Shown here piece after piece: positions 26,542 through 34,892 of a stretch of 64,000 bases of DNA. The stretch comes from Thiopseudomonas acetoxidans. Its GTDB lineage: Bacteria > Pseudomonadota > Gammaproteobacteria > Pseudomonadales > Pseudomonadaceae. The stretch lies in NCBI RefSeq assembly GCF_030362935.1, contig NZ_JAUCDY010000004.1, positions 1 through 64,000 of the forward strand. The letters run 5' to 3'. Within the stretch, counting starts at the first letter, position 1; every line of letters begins with the position of its first letter. The notes under the pieces are model-generated. The model had not been told where the DNA came from, searched no databases, and worked only from the letters and a program-made list of their open reading frames with translations. The position numbers and the translations under genes are program-made.

Positions 26542-28204
26542 TTTACAAGAACTATTGTTACAACAACACCCGCAAACTTTGGCGGGTTCACCTGAACTTC
26601 AGCATGCGGATTTGATTGAACAGTCGCTGTGTTTTGCTGCTGGTTTGCAACAGCGCAAAATTAAAAGCATAGCCCTGTATTTATTGGATGCTGGGGATTT
26701 AGCCGTGGCTTTGCTGGGTGCTTGGCGTGTCGGAGTGCAAGTTGTACTGCCTGGTGATATGCAGGCGCAGACGCAGCAACGCTTGAGCGCTCAGGTGGAT
26801 GTGTTTATTTCTGATATCAGTCAAATCCATGGTTTTTTTACCGATCCCTTGCCCGCTGCTGCTTTAGCGCTTGATGAACCGCTGTTGATATTATCCACGT
26901 CAGGTTCAACCGCGCAGCCTAAGCTGATTCCAAAAACGCTACGTCAATTGCATAACGAATTGCAGGTACTGGAACAACTATGGGGCCAGTCGCTACAGCA
27001 AGCGGTTTTTATGGGTAGTGTTATTACTCAGCATATTTACGGCTTGCTATTTCGTTTGCTCTGGCCGTTGTGTGCAGGACGTTATTTTATCCGTCAACAC
27101 CTGCCTTTTGCCGAAGAATTGCAACAACACAGCATGGCCTGTATCGCCCAGCAACGCCCTTTTGTTTGGGTGTGTAGTCCGGCTTTGCTTAAGCGCATGG
27201 GCAGTAATTTAGACTGGCCACAGCTTGCCAAGGTGGCACAGGTGTTTTCCTCTGGTGGTGCATTACCTGAAAAATCAGGCTTGGATTTGGCCGAAAAGCT
27301 CAAACAATCCGTTACCGAGGTGTATGGCAGCTCAGAGACGGGTGGTATTGCTTGGCGACAAGGTGGCCAACAGTGGCACACTTTTCCTCAGGTGTGTATT
27401 AGCCAGCAAGAAAATGGCGCGTTGGCGGTCCGTTCGCCTTGGCTTGCCGTAGAGACTGAATACACCAGCGATGCCGTAGAGTTACTGTCCCCGCAGAGTT
27501 TTATTTTAAAAGGTCGGTTGGATCGTGTGGTTAAGTTGGAAGAAAAACGTATTTCTCTACCTTTCTTAGAAGACAGTCTGCAGCAGCATCCTTGGGTGGC
27601 AGAGGCGTGTTTAGCCGTTACACAAAGCGGTCGTGCCAGTATTTCAGCTTTGATTGTGCTTAATGAGCAAGGATTACACCATCTGCGCAACAGTGGTCGT
27701 CGGCAGTTAACCGAGCAACTCAGGCAGCACTTATCAGGTTACTGCGAAGCGATGGCACTGCCCAGGCGCTGGCGGTTTATTGAGCAGCTGCCGCTCAATG
27801 CGCAAGGCAAGATAATACATAGCCAAGTGATGGATAGTTTGCAGCAGGAACGACCTAAATTACCCATTGTTAAACAGGTTACAGGTGCGGATTTTAACTG
27901 GCAGCTTGAATTAAAAATCCCCCATGATTTGGCTTATTTTTCTGGTCATTTTCCAAGCGCCCCGGTGTTACCGGGCGTGGTACAGGTGGACTGGGCGCTG
28001 CACTTAGCACAGCAGCATATGTCTTTGCCTAGTGATTTTGCAGGCATGGAAGTACTTAAGTTTCAGCAGCTCGTTCGTCCTGCTGATGAGGTGTCGTTAA
28101 GTCTGCGTTTTGAGCCTGAGAAAAATAAACTCTATTTTGCTTTTACTATGGCGGATACGCCCTGCTCGTCTGGGCGCATACTTTTGGCTGATCAGCATGG
28201 CTAA
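26528..28204 (+). CDS. apeH: AMP-dependent aryl ligase fused to a hotdog dehydratase
   Basis: A 558-residue two-part enzyme. Residues 1 to about 440 form an acyl-activating domain with LSTSGSTAQPKLIPKT (P-loop, about residue 125), EVYGSSETGGIAWR and an LKGRLDRVVKLEEKRI hinge. The last 120 residues are a FabZ-like domain with HFPSAPVLPGVVQVDWA. The ligase would load an aromatic acid starter and the dehydratase would act on hydroxyacyl-ACP. This joins the ApeH and ApeI functions in one chain. I judge the fusion real because there is no stop, frameshift or internal start between the parts. Confidence 0.83.
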   Translation: MSWIDLQELLLQQHPQTLAGSPELQHADLIEQSLCFAAGLQQRKIKSIALYLLDAGDLAVALLGAWRVGVQVVLPGDMQAQTQQRLSAQVDVFISDISQIHGFFTDPLPAAALALDEPLLILSTSGSTAQPKLIPKTLRQLHNELQVLEQLWGQSLQQAVFMGSVITQHIYGLLFRLLWPLCAGRYFIRQHLPFAEELQQHSMACIAQQRPFVWVCSPALLKRMGSNLDWPQLAKVAQVFSSGGALPEKSGLDLAEKLKQSVTEVYGSSETGGIAWRQGGQQWHTFPQVCISQQENGALAVRSPWLAVETEYTSDAVELLSPQSFILKGRLDRVVKLEEKRISLPFLEDSLQQHPWVAEACLAVTQSGRASISALIVLNEQGLHHLRNSGRRQLTEQLRQHLSGYCEAMALPRRWRFIEQLPLNAQGKIIHSQVMDSLQQERPKLPIVKQVTGADFNWQLELKIPHDLAYFSGHFPSAPVLPGVVQVDWALHLAQQHMSLPSDFAGMEVLKFQQLVRPADEVSLSLRFEPEKNKLYFAFTMADTPCSSGRILLADQHG

Positions 28205-29006
28205 CGCTCACCCTGAAAAAACAATCCAGCAGCACAGCAACACAGAACAATCCGGTGCGGATGCTGTGCAGACGTTTAAAGTATGCGTGGTTATTCCTGT
28301 GTGTAACCACGGTCAACCGCTGATTAAGGTAGTAGACCAGCTACGGCAGCGCGGTTTGTCTTGTGTGTTAGTGGATGATGCCTCGAATGCGCAAACAGTT
28401 GAAATCATGGATGAATTAGCGCAACAAGAGCAGATATTTTTAGTGCGCCACAGTGTGAATAAAGGCAAAGGTGGTGCGGTAATGAGTGGTTTGCGTTATG
28501 CGCAATCACTGGGCTTTACTCATGCCTTGCAAGTGGATGCGGATGGGCAGCATGACTTACAGCAAGTAGAGTTCTTTATTCGTGCTGCCAGCGAGCAGCC
28601 ACAGATGATGGTTTGTAGTTATCCACAATACGACGCCTCTGTCCCCAAGGGGCGTTACTATGCGCGCTATCTAACGCATGTGTTGGTGTGGCTGGAAACT
28701 CTATCCTTGTCGATCCGTGACTCCATGTGTGGTTTTCGAGTGTATCCGCTGGACTCTGCAGTAAAGCTGATTAACGAAGTTAAGCTTGGTCAACGCATGG
28801 ATTTTGATATTGAAATTCTAGTGCGTTTATTTTGGCGTGATGTGGGTATGCAGTGGTATCCAGTAAAGGTTATTTATCCGGAAGATGGATTATCTAATTT
28901 CCGTCCTTGGCAAGATAATTGGCTGATTAGCAAAATGCATACAAAGCTTATTTTTGGCATGCTTTGGCGTGCTCCGCGTACACTGTGGCGCAGGTTAGCG
29001 CAATGA
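28197..29006 (+). CDS. apeJ: Family 2 glycosyltransferase (aryl polyene cluster)
   Basis: About 269 residues of the GT-A (family 2) type. It has VVIPVCNHGQPL near residue 28, the metal-binding QVDADGQHD, and the SIRDSMCGFRVYP segment of dolichol-phosphate-mannose-synthase-like enzymes. The start at 28,197 overlaps the apeH stop. In some APE clusters this domain and the following acyltransferase are one protein (ApeJ); here they are two genes overlapping by four bases. It probably glycosylates a lipid carrier or the polyene head. Confidence 0.78.
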   Translation: MANAHPEKTIQQHSNTEQSGADAVQTFKVCVVIPVCNHGQPLIKVVDQLRQRGLSCVLVDDASNAQTVEIMDELAQQEQIFLVRHSVNKGKGGAVMSGLRYAQSLGFTHALQVDADGQHDLQQVEFFIRAASEQPQMMVCSYPQYDASVPKGRYYARYLTHVLVWLETLSLSIRDSMCGFRVYPLDSAVKLINEVKLGQRMDFDIEILVRLFWRDVGMQWYPVKVIYPEDGLSNFRPWQDNWLISKMHTKLIFGMLWRAPRTLWRRLAQ

Positions 29007-29941
29007 ACGCAAAAACAAATACACATTGGGCGAGTCAGAGCGAACGTGGCAGTTTTTGGTTGATGAAGCTTACCTTACTACTCACAAGGATTTTTGGCCG
29101 CAGACTGGTTGCGCCGCTGTTGTATATGATAGTGTTTTATTTTTTTGTCACGGGACGAGTCGCACGCAAAAGTATTAATACCTACTACGCAAATCTTGCC
29201 CAGTGGAGTGGTCGAGACGCGTTAAAGCCCACTCTTTTAAAAACCTTCCGCCAATTTATGTCATTTGCGCAAAGCATATTGGACAAATTTGATGTGTGGC
29301 ATGGGCGCTTAGGTTTGCAGCATTTAGATGTGGATGATCCACATGCCGTACGCCAGCAAACACATATGCAACAAGGACGTGGGCAAATTTTGGTGGGTGC
29401 GCACCTGGGCAATCTTGAAGTATGTCGTGCGTTGGCGGAAGTCGGTAAGAAAGTACGCATGAATGTGTTGGTGCATACAACCCATGCGCAACAGATCAAT
29501 CGGCTATTAAATGAAAGCGGTGCGAGTAATTTGCGTTTAATTCAAGTCTCCGAGCTTGATGCGGCAACCATGTTGCAATTGAATCAGCGTATTGATGAAG
29601 GCGAATGGTTAGCCATTGCTGGAGACCGGGTCCCCTTGCAGGATAAGCGTTTAAGTTTGGTGCAGTTTTTAGGTCAGCCTGCCTATTTGCCGCAAGGCCC
29701 TTGGTTGTTAGCTGGCTTGTTACAATGCCGGGTCAATTTGTTTTTTTGTTTAAAAACAAAGGGTCGTTACCGTATATGTCTGGAGCCTTTTGCTCAACGT
29801 ATTGAATGGCAGCGTCACAGTCGTCAAAAAATACTAGATGATTGCGCGCAACAGTTTGCTGATCGTTTGGCTTTGCGTTGTTTGGAAGCGCCCGATCAAT
29901 GGTTTAATTTTTACCCGTTTTGGAACACAGATGAACAATAA
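29003..29941 (+). CDS. HtrB/LpxL-like acyltransferase (aryl polyene cluster)
   Basis: About 312 residues of the lipid A acyltransferase family. It has an N-terminal membrane segment (about residues 32-52) and the catalytic H-X4-E motif in GAHLGNLEVCRAL. The ATG at 29,003 overlaps the glycosyltransferase stop by four bases. It corresponds to the acyltransferase half of ApeJ in some clusters. It may acylate the sugar- or lipid-linked aryl polyene at the inner membrane. Confidence 0.78.
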   Translation: MNAKTNTHWASQSERGSFWLMKLTLLLTRIFGRRLVAPLLYMIVFYFFVTGRVARKSINTYYANLAQWSGRDALKPTLLKTFRQFMSFAQSILDKFDVWHGRLGLQHLDVDDPHAVRQQTHMQQGRGQILVGAHLGNLEVCRALAEVGKKVRMNVLVHTTHAQQINRLLNESGASNLRLIQVSELDAATMLQLNQRIDEGEWLAIAGDRVPLQDKRLSLVQFLGQPAYLPQGPWLLAGLLQCRVNLFFCLKTKGRYRICLEPFAQRIEWQRHSRQKILDDCAQQFADRLALRCLEAPDQWFNFYPFWNTDEQ

Positions 29942-31496
29942 ATCCCTTAAAAAAGTTATTTTTGGTACTCAACCGATAACCATCGAGCAGGTTGTCGCTA
30001 TTGCTCAAGGTGAAGTAGAAGTTGCTCTGCAAGCGGATCAAGATTTTCGCGCGCGCATTCAGCGCGGTGCACAGTTCTTAGATACTTTGCTGGATCGTGA
30101 AGGTGTTATTTATGGGGTTACCACCGGCTACGGTGACTCCTGTGTGGTGCCTGTACCATTGCATCAGGTTGAGGCTTTACCTAAAGGGCTGTTCACTTTC
30201 CACGGTTGTGGAATGGGTAAACACTTTGATGCTGCTGAAACGCGGATGATTTTAGCTGCGCGTTTGCAGTCACTATGTTTTGGCATGTCAGGTGTACGCT
30301 TTGAGTTATTAGAGCGCCTGTGTGCATTTTTACAGCACGATATTTTACCTTTAATTCCTGAAGAAGGTTCGGTGGGCGCTAGTGGTGATTTAACTCCACT
30401 GTCCTATGTGGCGGCAACCTTGTCGGGCAAGCGTCAGGTGTTATATCAGGGTGAGGTGTGTGAGTCGGCGCAGGTGCATCAGCAATTGGGCTGGCAGCCG
30501 TTGGTACTGCGTCCAAAAGAAGCTTTGGCCTTGATGAATGGCACTGCAGCAATGACCGGTGTGGCGTGCGAGGTGTATTCCCGTGCTGAGTACATGCTTA
30601 AGTTAGCGACACGTATTACCGCGCTGAACATGGTGGCACTAGAAGGCAATGTACAGCATTTTGATGAACGTTTGTTTTTAGCTAAGCCGCATTTGGGGCA
30701 GATGCAGGTTGCGGCTTGGTTGCGTGATGATCTCGATGTCACTGAGACTTCAGCGGATCAGGAGCTGTTTTGTTTAAATGGCTTGCACCGTTTGCAAGAT
30801 CGCTACTCGCTACGCTGTGCACCGCACGTGCTGGGTGTGTTGGCTGATAGCCTAGGATGGTTACGTACCTTTATTGAAACAGAGTTAAACAGTGCCAACG
30901 ATAACCCCATTATTGATGCTGAGCAGGAACGTGTATTACACGGCGGCCACTTTTATGGCGGGCATATAGCTTTTGCTATGGACAGCTTGAAAAACCTGGT
31001 AGCTAACGTGGCTGATCTACTGGACCGTCAATTGGCTTTATTAGTGGATACCCGGTATAACCACGGCTTGCCGAGTAATTTATCAGGCGCATCCAAAGAG
31101 GTTGCCATGATTAACCATGGCTTTAAGGCGGTACAGATTGCCGCGAGTGCATGGACGGCTGAAGCCTTAAAAAACACCATGCCGGCCAGCGTGTTTTCTC
31201 GCTCAACTGAATGTCATAACCAAGACAAAGTAAGCATGGGTACTATTGCTGCGCGTGATGCGCGGCGCAGTCTTGAGTTAACCGAGCAGGTGGCCGCTGC
31301 TACATTGTTGGCTGCTAAGCAGGGAGTTTGGCTGCGTCAGCAACAAGGTTCGCTGTCAATCAATGCACGCTTGGTCCAGATGCTTGATGAGATGTCAGAA
31401 ACCTATCAGCCCTTGCTTGAAGATCGTGCCTTAGAGTATGAGCTGCGGCATTGTGTGGAGCAAATCAAACAGCAACATTGGAGTCTATATGCGTAA
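29931..31496 (+). CDS. Aromatic amino acid ammonia-lyase (HAL/TAL family)
   Basis: A 521-residue lyase that forms its MIO cofactor from Ala150-Ser151-Gly152 in GSVGASGDLTPLSYV. YGVTTGYGDS and SANDNPIID family segments are intact. It would release ammonia from Tyr, Phe or His to give a cinnamate-type acid, a natural starter for the neighbouring ligase. The selectivity pair, aligned by eye, is Phe90-His91, unlike canonical TAL (His-Leu), HAL (Ser-His) or PAL (Phe-Leu). The start at 29,931 overlaps the upstream gene by 11 bases. The context argues against a hut catabolic role. Confidence 0.87.
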   Translation: MNNKSLKKVIFGTQPITIEQVVAIAQGEVEVALQADQDFRARIQRGAQFLDTLLDREGVIYGVTTGYGDSCVVPVPLHQVEALPKGLFTFHGCGMGKHFDAAETRMILAARLQSLCFGMSGVRFELLERLCAFLQHDILPLIPEEGSVGASGDLTPLSYVAATLSGKRQVLYQGEVCESAQVHQQLGWQPLVLRPKEALALMNGTAAMTGVACEVYSRAEYMLKLATRITALNMVALEGNVQHFDERLFLAKPHLGQMQVAAWLRDDLDVTETSADQELFCLNGLHRLQDRYSLRCAPHVLGVLADSLGWLRTFIETELNSANDNPIIDAEQERVLHGGHFYGGHIAFAMDSLKNLVANVADLLDRQLALLVDTRYNHGLPSNLSGASKEVAMINHGFKAVQIAASAWTAEALKNTMPASVFSRSTECHNQDKVSMGTIAARDARRSLELTEQVAAATLLAAKQGVWLRQQQGSLSINARLVQMLDEMSETYQPLLEDRALEYELRHCVEQIKQQHWSLYA

Positions 31497-31920
31497 AAAA
31501 GGCGTTATTCAGGCAAATGTTACGCTCGAAGTTCCTTTTTTTGATGTGGATATGATGGACATTGTCTGGCACGGCCACTATGTGAAATATTTTGAAGTCG
31601 CCCGCTGTGCATTGCTGGATAAAATTAACCACAATTACACACAAATGCGTGACAGTGGTTATGGCTGGCCCGTGATAGATATGCAGCTGCGTTATATTAA
31701 AGCGGCGGTTTTTGGGCAAAAAATCACGGTAACCGCTGACCTGATTGAGTGGCAAGAGCGTTTAAAAATAAACTATTTGATTTGTGATACACAAACAGGC
31801 GAGCGTTTAACCCGTGGCAGTAGCATCCAAGTGGCTATTGAGTTAGCCAGTGGTGAAATGCAATTTGTTACCCCAGCGGTGCTCCATACAGCCGTGGCTG
31901 AGGCAATAGCCAATGAATAG
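31489..31920 (+). CDS. apeK: Hotdog thioesterase of the 4HBT type (aryl polyene cluster)
   Basis: A 143-residue acyl-CoA/acyl-ACP thioesterase-like protein. The active-site region is FFDVDMMDIVWHGHYVKYFE, with the Asp and the H-x-x-Y pattern of 4-hydroxybenzoyl-CoA thioesterases. The start at 31,489 overlaps the lyase stop by eight bases. It may release or proof-read the polyene chain; its substrate cannot be read from sequence. Confidence 0.82.
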   Translation: MRKKGVIQANVTLEVPFFDVDMMDIVWHGHYVKYFEVARCALLDKINHNYTQMRDSGYGWPVIDMQLRYIKAAVFGQKITVTADLIEWQERLKINYLICDTQTGERLTRGSSIQVAIELASGEMQFVTPAVLHTAVAEAIANE

Positions 31921-32506
31921 GCTGTTTGTGTTTGTATGTGCTTTCTTGCTAAACCAAAGCCTTTGGGCTTTTGATGAACAGGATTTAGCTCAGCAGCTGG
32001 CGAAAATTGAGGTATTGCGTGGTGAGTTTGTGCAAGAAAAATTTTTGCGCGGGCTTGATGCACCCTTGACCAGCAAGGGCAACTTTGTTTTGGCGAAACA
32101 ACAGGGTTTGCTGTGGAATTTACAGGCTCCGCTGGTGCGTAGTTACCGTATTACAGCCACGGGCATTGCTTTGCGGGTTGCTGACCAATGGCAGTTACAA
32201 ACCAAGCAGGATGCCGCCAATCGGCAAAGTCGTTTGTTTTTAGCGGTGTTGGCCGGTGATCAACAAGGCTTAAAGGAAGATTTTAGTTTTGCGCTTTCTG
32301 GTGATATGCATGACTGGCAGTTGGTGCTAAGCCCTAAAGCGCTCTTGCTGCAGCAGATTTTTACGCAAATCGTAATCAAAGGCGCTGATTATGTGCACAG
32401 TATCGAGCTGCATGAAACACAGGGTGATCGTACGCTAATGCGTATGGAAAACGTTGAGCAATACAGGATGCTGAAGGCCGATGAGAAGCAAGCCTTTAGC
32501 TCTTGA
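31913..32506 (+). CDS. apeL: LolA-like periplasmic carrier (aryl polyene cluster)
   Basis: A 197-residue exported protein with a signal peptide ending near SLWAF (about residue 19) and a LolA-like fold signature LRGEFVQEKFLRGL. It overlaps apeK by eight bases. In APE clusters such a carrier is thought to shuttle the lipid-like product across the periplasm to the outer membrane. Confidence 0.78.
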   Translation: MNRLFVFVCAFLLNQSLWAFDEQDLAQQLAKIEVLRGEFVQEKFLRGLDAPLTSKGNFVLAKQQGLLWNLQAPLVRSYRITATGIALRVADQWQLQTKQDAANRQSRLFLAVLAGDQQGLKEDFSFALSGDMHDWQLVLSPKALLLQQIFTQIVIKGADYVHSIELHETQGDRTLMRMENVEQYRMLKADEKQAFSS

Positions 32507-34802
32507 GCAGCGTTTATTTGCAGCTTTTATTGCGCTGCTCGTTATTTTAGCGGGGCTGAGCCTGTGGCAATGGCGTGCCGAGTCGCCGGTTAGCGCCAAC
32601 CTCTTACAAATCCTTCCTCATGCAGACAACAATCAGCTAATTGAATATGCGCAGCAGCGTACCCAAGCGGTGCTTGATCAAGAGTTGATTGTGTTAATTC
32701 AACACCCTCAAGCCAGTCAACGGCTCAGCGGCTGGGCTAAGCAATTGCAGGACAGCGGCCAGTTTTCTCATGTCGAATATCAACTCAGCACTAACCTTAA
32801 ACAGCTAAGTCAGCAGCTGTTAGCGGGTCGTGCCAGTTTTGTGCCTTTGGCAGTGCGTGAACAATTAGCACAACAGCCGCAGCAGTTTTTTAGCGAGCGA
32901 ATAAATGAAATCTTTGACCCGTTGGGTGGGTTTTCCTTAGTCAGCGTGCAGCAGGATTGGCTGGGTCTGACGGGTAAAATACAGCACAGCTTACAAAGCG
33001 TCAGTCGAGTTCAGAGCGATGCACAAGGGTTTTTGTTTGTCGATAGCCCAACCGGTGATTGGTATTTACTGCGCTTACGCAGCCAACAAAGCGGCTTTGC
33101 CGATGCCAGTGTGTTAAAGGTTGCGGAGCAAATTCAACAGCTGGCGCAGCAAATCAAACAGCAAGGAGGTCAAGTTTTAGCCAGTGGCGGCTTGTTATTT
33201 AGCGCCCAGGCGCAGCAGCAAGCAGGTTTTGAGATTCAGTGGCTGGGCGGTATTTCGCTGCTAGGCTCGTTGTTGTTAATTGTGTGGTTGTTTCGCCGTT
33301 TTAATAGCCTCGTTGCGTTGCTGCCTGCCCTGTTTGGTCTGTGGGTTGGGGTGACCGCTTGCATTGCCGTGTTTGGCTATATTCATGCGCTGACGCTGGT
33401 GTTAGGCATTAGCCTGATTGGTGTCACCATCGATTTTCCGATGCATTATTTGTCTAAAGGTTGGGTGATGCAGCCTTGGCATAGCGCTAAGGTATTGCGT
33501 GCTACTTTGCCGGGCCTAACACTGGGTGTGCTCAGTAATGCCATAGGCTATGTGGCTTTGGCGTTTACGCCGTTTCCGGCTTTATCGCAGGTGGCGGTAT
33601 TTTCGGTTGCGGGGCTACTGGCCGCCTATGTGTGTACTATTTGCTGTTTGCCATGGCTGCTGGCCAAACCCGATGCGGTGCAGCCTTGGCGATTACCTTT
33701 AGCTTGGATGCAGCGGTTATTAACCTGGCATAAAGCTATTTTTACGCGGCTTAATGGGTATGCCCTAGCTTTTGTTTTATTGATTTTTGTTGTGGTCGGC
33801 TTTGCCCAGTTGCAGCTGCATAATGATTTGCGCCAGTGGGTCGTGCCAGCGCCTGAGTTATTGGAGCAGGCACAGCGCATTGGTCAATTAACCGGACAGC
33901 AACCAACCAGCCAGTTTTTTTTGCTACAGGGTGCAGATGAGCCACAGCTTATTGAACGCTTATCAAGTTTGCAGCAGCAGTTGGATCAGCATGTGGCGCA
34001 GGGTGATTTGTCCGGTTATCAATCCATTACTGACCTGTTAGCGGGCTTGCTCGGCCAGCCATCCTTAGCGCATGCCTTGGCCGTCATTAATGAGCAGGAT
34101 CTACAGCCCTTTGCTGATGCGGGGATTGCTACAGGGTTAATCGAGCAAGAGATTCAACAGCTACAGGCGCAACAGCCGCTTTCGATTGAGCAGGCGCTGG
34201 CGTCTGACCTGGGTGAACCTTGGCGCATGCTGTGGCTCGGTAAACAGGATAATCAGTATGTGGCGATGGTGCGTTTACAAGGATTGCGTAATAGTCAAGC
34301 ACTAGCCGAGCTTGCCCAGCAACAAGAGGGTGTGATTTGGGTGGATCGTCCCGCTCAGTTAAATCAGCTGTTTCAGCACACGCAAAGCTATGCGCTGTGG
34401 TCGAAAGTTCTAGCAAGCGTGGCGATCTTTATTGTGTTAATGGTATTTCTTGGTTGGCGCGGTGCGTTACGTACGCTGAGCGTATCGCTTTTTGCGGCGT
34501 TATTAGCTGCTGCAAGCCTAGGCTGGCTGGGTTTACCGGTAACATTATTTAGTGTGTTTGGCTTGCTGCTCGTCACGGCCATTGGTGTGGACTATGCCAT
34601 CATCATGTACGAGGGCGTCGGCGGTCAGGCTGCTAGTTTGCTAGGTGCGTTTTTGGCTGCTATTACGACCTGGCTGTCCTTTGGTTTGCTGGCGCTGTCT
34701 AGCACACCAGCGGTCAGTAGTTTTGGCATAGCAGTGAGTTTGGGTTTGGTGTTTAGTTTTTTATTAGCGCCTTGGGCGTCTAAAGGCAATCCGTCTGCAT
34801 GA
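32481..34802 (+). CDS. apeM: MMPL/RND-type exporter (aryl polyene cluster)
   Basis: A 773-residue inner-membrane exporter of the MMPL family. It has an N-terminal helix, two large periplasmic loops and two blocks of five helices. The membrane-embedded acidic segments are SLIGVTIDFPMHY (first block) and GVDYAIIMYEG (second block), which carry the protons in RND pumps. It overlaps apeL by 26 bases. It would extract the aryl polyene from the inner membrane and hand it to the LolA-like carrier. Confidence 0.83.
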   Translation: MRSKPLALEQRLFAAFIALLVILAGLSLWQWRAESPVSANLLQILPHADNNQLIEYAQQRTQAVLDQELIVLIQHPQASQRLSGWAKQLQDSGQFSHVEYQLSTNLKQLSQQLLAGRASFVPLAVREQLAQQPQQFFSERINEIFDPLGGFSLVSVQQDWLGLTGKIQHSLQSVSRVQSDAQGFLFVDSPTGDWYLLRLRSQQSGFADASVLKVAEQIQQLAQQIKQQGGQVLASGGLLFSAQAQQQAGFEIQWLGGISLLGSLLLIVWLFRRFNSLVALLPALFGLWVGVTACIAVFGYIHALTLVLGISLIGVTIDFPMHYLSKGWVMQPWHSAKVLRATLPGLTLGVLSNAIGYVALAFTPFPALSQVAVFSVAGLLAAYVCTICCLPWLLAKPDAVQPWRLPLAWMQRLLTWHKAIFTRLNGYALAFVLLIFVVVGFAQLQLHNDLRQWVVPAPELLEQAQRIGQLTGQQPTSQFFLLQGADEPQLIERLSSLQQQLDQHVAQGDLSGYQSITDLLAGLLGQPSLAHALAVINEQDLQPFADAGIATGLIEQEIQQLQAQQPLSIEQALASDLGEPWRMLWLGKQDNQYVAMVRLQGLRNSQALAELAQQQEGVIWVDRPAQLNQLFQHTQSYALWSKVLASVAIFIVLMVFLGWRGALRTLSVSLFAALLAAASLGWLGLPVTLFSVFGLLLVTAIGVDYAIIMYEGVGGQAASLLGAFLAAITTWLSFGLLALSSTPAVSSFGIAVSLGLVFSFLLAPWASKGNPSA

Positions 34803-34832
34803 TTGTTCTATAGGCAGAAGGTTCTGTACTGG

Positions 34833-34860
34833 TTGACCTATATTGTGCGTAACATATAGC
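34833..34860 (+). promoter_or_regulatory. Possible internal promoter before the halogenase-like gene
   Basis: TTGACC (34,833-34,838) and TATAGC (34,855-34,860) are separated by 16 bases, in the only gap of the APE operon longer than 70 bases (34,803-34,892). It could give the halogenase-like gene and the late biosynthesis genes extra transcription. No start site is known. Confidence 0.45.
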
Positions 34861-34892
34861 GTTTTGTTTAGGGATTTACTGGCAAAGGTATT

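Noticed and set aside
29931..31496. Histidine ammonia-lyase of histidine degradation (hutH)
   Set aside because: No other hut gene is near, and the gene overlaps aryl polyene genes on both sides.
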